Below are positions 1-5,064 of a DNA stretch of 5,064 bases, piece after piece; the stretch's first letter is position 1, and each line of letters begins with the position of its first letter. A program made the position numbers and the translations under genes. This stretch comes from Flavobacteriales bacterium (GTDB lineage: Bacteria > Bacteroidota > Bacteroidia > Flavobacteriales_E > Vicingaceae), in contig DNDT01000422.1 in NCBI GenBank assembly GCA_003487525.1, positions 1 through 5,064 of the forward strand, read 5' to 3'. Below the pieces are notes generated by a model. The model had not been told where the DNA came from. It made no database searches and worked only from the letters and a program-made list of their open reading frames with translations.

Positions 1-400
1 GTTCTTCAGTGATCCCTTTTTCCGTGACTTTGAAAATTATCCGGTTTTGCTTGAAAAAGAAAGCACGGAACTTTTTCCTGCAATCAACTTAATTGAAGAT
101 GATACGTGTTATATAATTGAACTGGCTGCCCCCGGATTTGCAAAAAATGAGTTTGACATTGAGGTGGAGGACAGGAATATTGTAATTTCAGCAAAAAAGG
201 AAGACAAGAAAGTTGAGAAAACGGAAAACTATACCCGAAAGGAGTTTTCATACAATCAATTTCAGCGGAGTTTCCTTTTACCGGAAAACGTGGACGAAAA
301 CTCCATACAGGCTAAATTCAACGACGGAGTACTCCGATTGAAACTTGATAAGAAAGAACAGAAGGAGATTGTCAATAAAAGACACATTGATGTTAAATAA
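1..400 (+). CDS. hsp20: Small heat-shock protein, Hsp20/alpha-crystallin family (5' end outside window)
   Basis: This is an ATP-independent holdase chaperone that binds unfolding proteins in the cytoplasm. The frame is open to the left edge, so the true start lies upstream; 132 residues are visible. They begin FFSDPFFRDF, a phenylalanine-rich N-terminal arm typical of bacterial Hsp20. The alpha-crystallin domain spans about visible residues 25-120. It includes an AAPGF turn (about 42-46) and the family hallmark AxxxnGvL as AKFNDGVL (104-111). The tail carries an I-x-I/V motif, I-D-V at 129-131, which in the family docks into a neighbouring subunit during oligomer assembly. The TTG at 47 is very unlikely to be the start because family-like sequence precedes it. 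The gene is followed 41 bases later by a TerB-like gene on the same strand. Family assignment is secure; only the missing N-terminus is open. Confidence 0.95.
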   Translation, partial: FFSDPFFRDFENYPVLLEKESTELFPAINLIEDDTCYIIELAAPGFAKNEFDIEVEDRNIVISAKKEDKKVEKTENYTRKEFSYNQFQRSFLLPENVDENSIQAKFNDGVLRLKLDKKEQKEIVNKRHIDVK

Positions 401-429
401 ACGATGAATAATTTGCTTGCTCATCAATG
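385..429 (+). repeat. Inverted repeat spanning the hsp20 stop codon
   Basis: CATTGATG (385-392) and its exact reverse complement CATCAATG (422-429) flank a 29-base AT-rich loop that contains the hsp20 stop codon. The 8-bp arms could form an mRNA hairpin between hsp20 and the next gene. No T tract follows the right arm, so it does not look like a classical intrinsic terminator. A processing or 3'-stabilising element is possible, as is chance. Confidence 0.35.
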
Positions 430-441
430 AATTAAGTAATA

Positions 442-831
442 ATGGTAGGTAAACAAAGCATTTATTATGCCCTGGGAATATTGGCATATGCAGTAGCCAA
501 ATCCGATGGAGAGATACAGTTCGAAGAACGCGAAAAATTGGCGGAGATTATTGCAAGAGAATTGGAGCATAATCTGGATTTTCAATATGCCGAAATTATA
601 TTCGAGCTATTGGAGAAGGAGAACAGGCAATACGAAAATGTTTATAACTGGGCAATTCAAGAGCTCAAAAAAGGGAGGCATTTTTTAAGTCCTGAAATCA
701 AAGCTCAGCTGGTTGGCGTGCTGAAAGATATTGCGAGGGCATTTGGTTCAATGACATTGGAAGAATCAAACATTATCGATCGATTTGAGAAAGACTTGGA
801 ATCGATCGGTTCAGACCACTATTTCAAATAA
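442..831 (+). CDS. TerB/DjlA-N-like helical protein of unknown function
   Basis: This is a 129-residue, entirely helical, soluble-looking protein with no signal peptide or membrane segment. The first half holds AVAKSDGEIQFEEREKL (about residues 17-33). This matches the acidic helix-loop-helix of TerB and of the DjlA N-terminal domain, with D22, E24, E28 and E29 as possible metal or partner contacts. The symmetric second half has AFGSMTLEES (about 100-109), where the expected aspartate of the D-G pair is replaced by phenylalanine, so the second acidic site looks degenerate. TerB-type domains are known from tellurite and phage-stress complexes and from co-chaperones. No other ter gene is visible here, so tellurite resistance should not be assumed. 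Position between a chaperone and a universal stress protein favours a stress-related or co-chaperone role, which is inference. The ATG at 442 has no clear ribosome-binding site, as is common in Bacteroidota. Confidence 0.75.
   Translation: MVGKQSIYYALGILAYAVAKSDGEIQFEEREKLAEIIARELEHNLDFQYAEIIFELLEKENRQYENVYNWAIQELKKGRHFLSPEIKAQLVGVLKDIARAFGSMTLEESNIIDRFEKDLESIGSDHYFK
775..810 (+). repeat. Inverted repeat in the 3' end of the TerB-like gene
   Basis: ATCGATCGATT (775-785) pairs with AATCGATCGGT (800-810) over 11 positions, with one G-T wobble in the RNA, around a 14-base loop. It lies within the last 19 codons of the TerB-like gene and about 40 bases before the universal stress gene. Each arm is itself nearly palindromic (CGATCG), so a DNA-binding site is an alternative to an mRNA hairpin. 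No T tract follows. Confidence 0.35.
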
Positions 832-848
832 TTTATAGGTTTGTTACT

Positions 849-1670
849 ATGCGCAAAGTATTAATCCCTACCGATTTCTCAGCGAATGCCGAAAACGCGG
901 TAAAATATAGCTTCGACATGTTGAAGAACACGGAAGAAGAAATTGAATTTGTTCTCCTCAATTCCTATACTATTCCGCATAGTACCAACACAATGATAAT
1001 GTCGATTACGGAAATTCTCAAAAGAGATTCCGAGGAAGGAATGAAAAGGTGTTTGAAAAAATTAAAACAGGATTTCCCTGAGGAACACATAAGATCGATC
1101 TCGATGCAGGGTCCGCTTTGCACCGTCATTGAAATATTGATGAAGAATGAGAAATTTGATCTGGTGGTTATGGGTACTCTGGGAGCGGGAGGTTTGAAAA
1201 AGGTTTTACTCGGAAGCAATACCAGCGAGGTGGTAGCAAAAATTAAATTGCCTATCCTCATCGTACCCCACCAAGCAGTCTACAGCCCACCGGACAATAT
1301 ATTGTTCACAACCGACTTCAGACCAACCAGAAGGGAGGAACAGGTTAAAATTCTCCTTGATTTTGCGACGCCGTTAAAGTCTAAAATATTTATTCTAAAT
1401 ATTCACAGACAAAAACATGCTCTGAACGTTGAACAGGCTGTGGCAAGTTCCGGACTCGAAAACTTATTCGCGGGAATTGAACATTCATACCATTGTCGCA
1501 TGGACGAAGACATAATTAAAGGCATTGAAACCTTTATGAAAGACAACCACATTAAAATTGTCGCCATGATTGTAAGACACCTGAGTTTTCTGGAAAGTAT
1601 TTTTCACAAAAGCCTGACCAGGGAAATGGCCATGCATGCCAAAATACCCATGCTTGTTCTGCACGACTAG
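849..1670 (+). CDS. Tandem-domain universal stress protein (UspA family)
   Basis: This 273-residue cytoplasmic protein consists of two Usp domains in tandem, a common Bacteroidota form. Domain 1 (about 1-142) starts with KVLIPTDFS, the first strand with nucleotide-contacting D9. It contains the complete ATP-binding signature G-x2-G-x9-G-S at G109, G112, G122 and S123, and ends in the usual strand LPILIVP. Domain 2 (about 149-273) repeats the opening as NILFTTDF (D156) and the closing strand as IPMLVL. In place of the glycine signature it has an IVRHLSFLES stretch (about 241-250), so it has probably lost nucleotide binding. Family members are induced by starvation, oxidants or uncoupling and usually act as regulators rather than enzymes; the partner here is unknown. 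The gene starts 17 bases after the TerB-like stop and is likely co-transcribed with it. It ends 3 bases from the convergent barrel gene. Confidence 0.93.
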   Translation: MRKVLIPTDFSANAENAVKYSFDMLKNTEEEIEFVLLNSYTIPHSTNTMIMSITEILKRDSEEGMKRCLKKLKQDFPEEHIRSISMQGPLCTVIEILMKNEKFDLVVMGTLGAGGLKKVLLGSNTSEVVAKIKLPILIVPHQAVYSPPDNILFTTDFRPTRREEQVKILLDFATPLKSKIFILNIHRQKHALNVEQAVASSGLENLFAGIEHSYHCRMDEDIIKGIETFMKDNHIKIVAMIVRHLSFLESIFHKSLTREMAMHAKIPMLVLHD

Positions 1671-1673
1671 GAT

Positions 1674-2183
1674 CTATTTAAACAAAAACGATAAGCCGGC
1701 TTTTGCGCCGGCATGATCGGTATTTCCAACACCTTCGACAAAAGCGCCGAATTTCCCGAAATAGAAACGATAGCCCAACTGAGCCCCTATGGCAAGGGTA
1801 CTTGAGCTTTTTCCTTGATCTAAATAGCCTTCGGGAGAGAACCACTTGAAATATGAAAGGTTCAGGCCGGCGTACAGCCCCATTTTTTTCTCATCCATTT
1901 TTAACAGACTATTGAAATAGTAGTTCCCGAAAAACGATACCCCCGCGATGTTATGATCGTACGTTGAGTCATCTAAAACTTCACTGTACATGCGGTAAGA
2001 CCCTTCAATTCCAAAGGAAATATCGGGATGAATCCCCATTTCATATGAAACGGCAACAGGAATGCCGGCAGTGGTATATCCCGATGACAAACTGAATTGA
2101 TTTCCATTTTCTTCCAAAGGACTTTGACCTTTGGAAATGCCGGTTATTAAAATGAATGAAATACAAATAATTAAATACCTCAA
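1674..2183 (-). CDS. Small outer-membrane beta-barrel protein, TTG start proposed
   Basis: The chosen frame gives 169 residues. Starting at the TTG at 2183 it begins MRYLIICISFILITG, a compact signal peptide with likely cleavage after SKG (residues 17-19), before QS. The mature part has alternating hydrophobic and polar strands with many aromatic and glycine residues, such as GVSFFGNYYF, LYAGLNLSYFKW and LGYRFYFGKFGAFVEG. It ends LSFLFK, as expected for a barrel of about eight strands (OmpX/OmpW size). An in-frame ATG at 2273 would add 30 residues and put a second hydrophobic stretch in front of a good signal peptide, and a - strand promoter-like motif lies between the two starts. The shorter form is therefore preferred, though the longer one is not excluded. 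Such proteins are often porin-like or adhesive; no specific ligand can be named. The gene is convergent with the universal stress gene. Confidence 0.75.
   Translation of the reverse strand: MRYLIICISFILITGISKGQSPLEENGNQFSLSSGYTTAGIPVAVSYEMGIHPDISFGIEGSYRMYSEVLDDSTYDHNIAGVSFFGNYYFNSLLKMDEKKMGLYAGLNLSYFKWFSPEGYLDQGKSSSTLAIGAQLGYRFYFGKFGAFVEGVGNTDHAGAKAGLSFLFK
1695..1712 (-). terminator. GC-rich hairpin near the 3' end of the barrel gene (weak terminator candidate)
   Basis: GCCGGC (1695-1700) and GCCGGC (1707-1712) form a 6-bp all-GC stem with a 6-base loop. Read on the - strand, it is followed by TTATCGTTTTTG, which is moderately T-rich. It lies inside the last codons of the barrel gene and encodes A-G-A-K-A-G, so the symmetry may simply reflect repeated Ala-Gly codons. 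There are only 3 bases between the convergent genes, leaving no room for a separate terminator. Confidence 0.25.
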
Positions 2184-2241
2184 GATCAAATGGATCAGTA
2201 TAATACAAAAAAAAGGATTAAATGAAGCTACTGATGAAAAG

Positions 2242-2249
2242 CAAATGTA
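2242..2249 (-). promoter_or_regulatory. Candidate Bacteroidota -7 element for the barrel gene
   Basis: On the - strand the bases read TACATTTG, an exact match to TAnnTTTG. Transcription would begin near 2235, leaving a leader of about 50 bases before the TTG at 2183 and excluding the ATG at 2273. No TTG-type -33 element is visible at the expected distance, so the call rests on one motif. Confidence 0.3.
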
Positions 2250-2254
2250 AATTA

Positions 2255-2280
2255 TTGACAGTTTCACGTGCATAACTTTG
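2255..2280 (+). promoter_or_regulatory. Candidate Bacteroidota promoter for the ligase gene
   Basis: TAACTTTG at 2273-2280 matches the -7 consensus TAnnTTTG, and TTGACA at 2255-2260 offers a -33-like TTG. The gap between TTG and TA is 15 bases, somewhat shorter than usual for this phylum. Initiation would fall near 2287, giving the ligase gene a leader of about 105 bases. It overlaps the region of the opposing - strand motif, so the two genes may share a divergent control region. A CACGTG palindrome (2265-2270) lies between the two elements. Confidence 0.35.
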
Positions 2281-2289
2281 AAATGTTTC

Positions 2290-2364
2290 TTAACCGCCGG
2301 GGAAAAGGAGCTTGATAAAAATCAGGGTAATTATTGATAAATGACAATGTGGCTGCACGGTTAA
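2290..2364 (+). repeat. Inverted repeat bracketing the ligase leader
   Basis: TTAACCG (2290-2296) is matched by its exact reverse complement CGGTTAA (2358-2364). The 7-bp arms would close a 61-base loop in the predicted 5' leader of the ligase mRNA. No known riboswitch class is recognised inside, and a match of this length could occur by chance. Confidence 0.2.
2312..2341 (+). repeat. Direct repeat TTGATAAA with 22-base spacing
   Basis: TTGATAAA occurs at 2312-2319 and again at 2334-2341, a period of 22 bases or about two helical turns. It lies just downstream of the candidate promoter and before the ligase start. This placement suits an operator bound by a regulator dimer on one face of the DNA, but the region is AT-rich and the repeat is short. 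Confidence 0.25.
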
Positions 2365-2392
2365 TTTCTTAATATTACTTCAGACCTAACCA

Positions 2393-4321
2393 TTGGAAAC
2401 CAGCAGAAACGATATAGATTACAAAGACCCTAAGCTTCGAAAGGCTTTTGTTAAAAACCTCATTGACGATATTGAAGCCTTGAACAAGATGGTTAACGAT
2501 GATTTGTTTGAGCGTTCACCGGTCCGATTGGGTGTGGAGCAGGAACTATGCCTGATTGACTATTCGCTTCGTCCCTTGATGAACAACCTGGAGGTAATTT
2601 CGGAATTGAAAGATTCCAGGTATACCACGGAACTGGCAAAATTCAATATGGAAATTAATCTGGATCCGGTTTTGTTCAGGAACAATTGTTTTTCACAATT
2701 GGAAAATGATCTCGTCATTATGCTTACCAAAGCGAACAAAGTGGCTCATAAAAAGGGTGGTAAAATAATACTGACAGGAATTCTTCCGACAATACAGGAA
2801 AGCGATATTCGAATTGAAAACATTACACCGGTTCAGAGATACAAAGCGTTGAATGAAGTGATGAGCAGGGAGAGAGGAAAGGATTTTGAATTCAATATTC
2901 AAGGTACGGATGAGTTAATAATGAAATCGGATTCCGTCTTGTTTGAATCGTGTAATACCAGTTTTCAGGTGCACTTTCAAATCCATCCGGATGATTTCAA
3001 TATGCGCTACAACTGGTCACAGTATATCGCCGGACCGGTTTTGGCGGCAGCAGTGAACTCTCCCATGTTTTTGGGAAGAAGATTATGGAGAGAAACAAGG
3101 ATCGCATTGTTTCAGCAGTCTGTTGACATACGAAAGGTTGGCTCAAGTCTGAGAGAGGAAAGACCGCGGGTTTATTTTGGGTCAAAATGGGAGAGGGGAA
3201 GCATTGTTGATTATTACCGCGAGACCTTAAGTCGATTTAAAATACTGGTTACCAAAAAAATAAAAGACAATTCACTTGATGTTCTGGCCAAGGGGAATAT
3301 ACCCTCCCTGGGTGCACTTGCTTTGCACAACGGCACAATTTACACATGGAATCGCCCTTGTTATGGAATTACAAACGGAAAACCACACATTCGCATTGAA
3401 TCGAGATATCTTCCTTCGGGGCCGACTATTCTGGATGAAGTGGCAAATGCAGCTTTCTGGGCCGGCTTAATGAACGCCATGCCGTCTGACTTCGAAAAAA
3501 CCTGTGACAACACTGATTTTGACGACGTAAGACATAATTATCACAAAGCAGCCTTGTCAGGCCTTACGGCACAATTCAAATGGAATTCAAAAAAATCTGT
3601 CCCTGCCAAGACCCTGATTTTGAATGAGCTTCTTCCACTTGCCCAAGAAGGACTGAAAAAAGCCAACATTCATCACACAGAAATAGAAAAATATCTGGGT
3701 ATTATTAAAGCAAGGGTGCGGAAGGAACGAACCGGTGCTCAATGGGTATTGGAATCTTACTCAAAACTGAGGAAAGAGAGAAATGCCGAAGAAAGTGTTC
3801 TCGCCATAACCGAAGGAATGTATCAGCGTCAAAAATTTGGAAGGCCCGTACACGAATGGAATCTCGCCAAATACAAGGAAGCCGGGACATGGTCGGATAA
3901 ATTCTGGAAAATCGGGCAGGTAATGACCAAGGATTTGATCACGGTTGGCCCCGACGAATTGGTCGATTTGATTCGCAATATCATGCTGTGGAGCAATATC
4001 AGGCATGTGCCTGTGGAAAACGACAAGGGTGAATTGATTGGAATGATCAGCACCGAGACGCTATTGACCTACTACGGAAGCGAGAAACAATTAAAGAAAA
4101 AAGAAGTTACGGCAATCGAAATTATGGAGACTGAACCGGTCACGGTCGGTCCGGAAACGTTAATTGTGGATGTTATTCGTTTGATGCTTCGGCATGAAGC
4201 AACCTGTATCCCGATAACTGAAAACGGGAAACTGGTTGGTATCTTTACCGAAAGTGATTATCTTAAATTTTCGGAACACATGTACAACGATATTAATGAA
4301 GGCGATAAAAGCAAAAAGTAG
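2393..4321 (+). CDS. GCS2-type carboxylate-amine ligase fused to tandem CBS domains
   Basis: The 642-residue protein is cytoplasmic. Residues about 40-470 resemble the GCS2/YbdK glutamate-cysteine ligase fold, which uses ATP to join a carboxylate, usually of glutamate, to an amine. Visible motifs are RLGVEQEL (45-52, with E49 and E51 as likely Mg-ATP ligands), NMEINLDP (85-92), TSFQVHFQI (189-197), NSPMFLG (222-228) and RIESRYLPSGPT (334-345). The C-terminus carries two CBS modules, about 505-560 and 572-628. Each ends in the ribose-phosphate loop G-h-h-S/T: GMISTET (550-556) and GIFTESD (616-622). CBS pairs bind AMP, ADP, ATP or related ligands and usually regulate the attached enzyme. Stand-alone YbdK proteins are about 370 residues, so this is a longer, regulated form. 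The TTG at 2393 is the first possible start after an in-frame TAA (2387-2389); the next ATG (2489) would cut into a plausible N-terminal helix. No Shine-Dalgarno is seen. The acceptor substrate cannot be told from sequence, and glutathione synthesis is not assured. Confidence 0.88.
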   Translation: METSRNDIDYKDPKLRKAFVKNLIDDIEALNKMVNDDLFERSPVRLGVEQELCLIDYSLRPLMNNLEVISELKDSRYTTELAKFNMEINLDPVLFRNNCFSQLENDLVIMLTKANKVAHKKGGKIILTGILPTIQESDIRIENITPVQRYKALNEVMSRERGKDFEFNIQGTDELIMKSDSVLFESCNTSFQVHFQIHPDDFNMRYNWSQYIAGPVLAAAVNSPMFLGRRLWRETRIALFQQSVDIRKVGSSLREERPRVYFGSKWERGSIVDYYRETLSRFKILVTKKIKDNSLDVLAKGNIPSLGALALHNGTIYTWNRPCYGITNGKPHIRIESRYLPSGPTILDEVANAAFWAGLMNAMPSDFEKTCDNTDFDDVRHNYHKAALSGLTAQFKWNSKKSVPAKTLILNELLPLAQEGLKKANIHHTEIEKYLGIIKARVRKERTGAQWVLESYSKLRKERNAEESVLAITEGMYQRQKFGRPVHEWNLAKYKEAGTWSDKFWKIGQVMTKDLITVGPDELVDLIRNIMLWSNIRHVPVENDKGELIGMISTETLLTYYGSEKQLKKKEVTAIEIMETEPVTVGPETLIVDVIRLMLRHEATCIPITENGKLVGIFTESDYLKFSEHMYNDINEGDKSKK

Positions 4322-4330
4322 TTAAAGGAA

Positions 4331-5064
4331 TTGGAGGAAGAAGGAGAGATATTTATTTCGTCGCTGAACAAATCGTTCAAACTCAAAAGGAAAATAGGCA
4401 GGCTTGGGGGTGGTAAAGGACCGGTATTAATTTTTGTAGGCGGCATGCACGGAAATGAGCCTTCGGGGTTTGCCGCCTTAACCGAGGTATTCAATTATTA
4501 TTCTGATTTAGAACATCAATTTAACGGAACTGCTTATGCATTTTCCGGAAACATTCGTGCGCTGTCACTTGGCCAGCGATTTATTGATCAAGATTTGAAC
4601 CGAATGTGGTCCGAAGAGCGGATTTCAAAAGTAAATGCGGGTTTGATTAATGGCGAAGCGGACAGTGAAGAAATGGAACAGATGGCATTGTTTCAGGAAA
4701 TAAAAACAATTCTGCAAAAAGAAGAAGGTCCATTTTTGTTTTTTGACCTTCACACCACTTCTGCCAGTTCACCACCCTTTGTTCTTATCAATGATACATT
4801 GATTAACAGAAAACTGGCCGTGAAATACCCGCATCGAATTATTCTGGGCATTGAAGAATACCTGGACGGGCCGATGTTGAGTTACATAAATGATCAGGGT
4901 TACGCATCACTGGGTTTTGAAGCCGGTCAACACCACGATCCAAGGTCGTATGAATTACACAAGAACTTTATATTGCAATCGTTTTTACTGACCGGTTTTC
5001 TGAAGGACAAAAAAAAGTACAAAGAGCTGATCCACGATCAGCAAAACAGCCTGTATGCGCATAA
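4331..5064 (+). CDS. Succinylglutamate desuccinylase/aspartoacylase-family zinc deacylase (3' end outside window)
   Basis: The frame is open from 4322 to the right edge; 244 complete codons are visible from the proposed TTG at 4331. This family removes acyl groups from N-acyl amino acids or cuts related amide bonds with one zinc ion, using an M14 carboxypeptidase-like fold. The zinc site is present: H40 and E43 in GGMHGNEPSG, then H141 in FFDLHTTSA. Substrate-binding D88-x-N90-R91 lies in DQDLNRMW, like the DLNR motif of aspartoacylase, and R76 in NIRAL may also contact substrate. The likely catalytic glutamate is E197 in GFEAGQHHDP. Start choice: AAAGGA precedes the TTG and could serve as a ribosome-binding site, and the ATG at 4445 is excluded because it would remove most of the first strand and leave H40 as the second residue. 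The gene lies 9 bases after the ligase stop and in the same frame, so it is almost certainly co-transcribed with it. The actual acyl substrate is unknown. Confidence 0.88.
   Translation, partial: MEEEGEIFISSLNKSFKLKRKIGRLGGGKGPVLIFVGGMHGNEPSGFAALTEVFNYYSDLEHQFNGTAYAFSGNIRALSLGQRFIDQDLNRMWSEERISKVNAGLINGEADSEEMEQMALFQEIKTILQKEEGPFLFFDLHTTSASSPPFVLINDTLINRKLAVKYPHRIILGIEEYLDGPMLSYINDQGYASLGFEAGQHHDPRSYELHKNFILQSFLLTGFLKDKKKYKELIHDQQNSLYAH

Noticed and set aside
47..400. Hsp20 starting at the TTG at 47
   Set aside because: The frame is open to the window edge and the upstream residues FFSDPFFRDF look like a normal Hsp20 N-terminal arm, so the gene is truncated by the window instead.
836..843. 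TAGGTTTG as a promoter for the universal stress gene
   Set aside because: It matches TAnnTTTG but lies only 5 bases before the ATG, leaving almost no leader, and no -33 element is seen at a suitable distance.
1092..1101. Perfect palindrome AGATCGATCT as a regulator site
   Set aside because: It lies deep within the universal stress coding sequence, is isolated, and is short enough to be chance.
965..1261. Open frame on the - strand opposite the universal stress gene
   Set aside because: It is fully inside a well-supported gene, and its product shows no family features; it is a shadow frame.
2199..2204. TATAAT as a sigma70-type -10 element
   Set aside because: No suitable -35 element on either strand, the phylum uses a different -7 consensus, and the region is AT-rich enough for chance.
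2184..2273. N-terminal extension of the barrel protein from the ATG at 2273
   Set aside because: It would add a second hydrophobic stretch before a complete signal peptide and would overlap a candidate promoter of its own gene. It is kept only as an alternative.
4258..4494. Open frame on the - strand across the ligase-deacylase junction
   Set aside because: It overlaps two genes supported by active-site motifs, and its low-complexity Pro/Ser/Leu product looks like an antisense artefact.
1..5064. CRISPR, transposon, tRNA or phage signatures
   Set aside because: No regular repeats, terminal inverted repeats with a transposase, tRNA-like cloverleaf, or phage-type genes were found on reading both strands.

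Overview
The window looks like chromosomal DNA from a member of the Bacteroidota, possibly a marine or sediment Marinilabiliales/Prolixibacteraceae-type organism. That placement is an inference. It rests on the moderate GC content, start sites without Shine-Dalgarno sequences, TTG start codons, matches to the Bacteroidota -7 promoter element TAnnTTTG, and a short outer-membrane barrel gene of the kind common in that phylum. No rRNA, tRNA, CRISPR array or insertion sequence was seen. No gene-free stretch exceeds 300 bases; the longest gap is about 210 bases (2184-2392).

Left part (1-1670), + strand. Three closely spaced stress genes read in the same direction: the 3' part of a small heat-shock protein (Hsp20/alpha-crystallin), a small TerB/DjlA-N-like helical protein, and a two-domain universal stress protein. 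The gaps are 41 and 17 bases, so co-transcription is likely. Inverted repeats sit at the ends of the first two genes and may act as intercistronic mRNA hairpins.

Middle part (1674-2392). A small predicted outer-membrane beta-barrel protein is encoded on the - strand, convergent with the universal stress gene and only 3 bases from it. Its start is probably a TTG at 2183 rather than the more distal ATG at 2273. The intergenic region to its right holds candidate divergent promoters, a direct repeat with 22-base spacing and a short inverted repeat.

Right part (2393-5064), + strand. A 642-residue GCS2-type carboxylate-amine ligase with two C-terminal CBS domains is followed by a zinc-dependent deacylase of the succinylglutamate desuccinylase/aspartoacylase (AstE/AspA, M14-like) family, which runs off the right edge. 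The two genes share a reading frame and are separated by one amber codon plus three sense codons before a TTG start. Functionally, a ligase that would form an amide bond, carrying a presumptive adenine-nucleotide sensor, is paired with a hydrolase that could break such a bond. The substrate is unknown. This pair is the most interesting part of the window: a possible nucleotide-regulated pathway for making and turning over an amide-type small molecule, next to a stress cassette.
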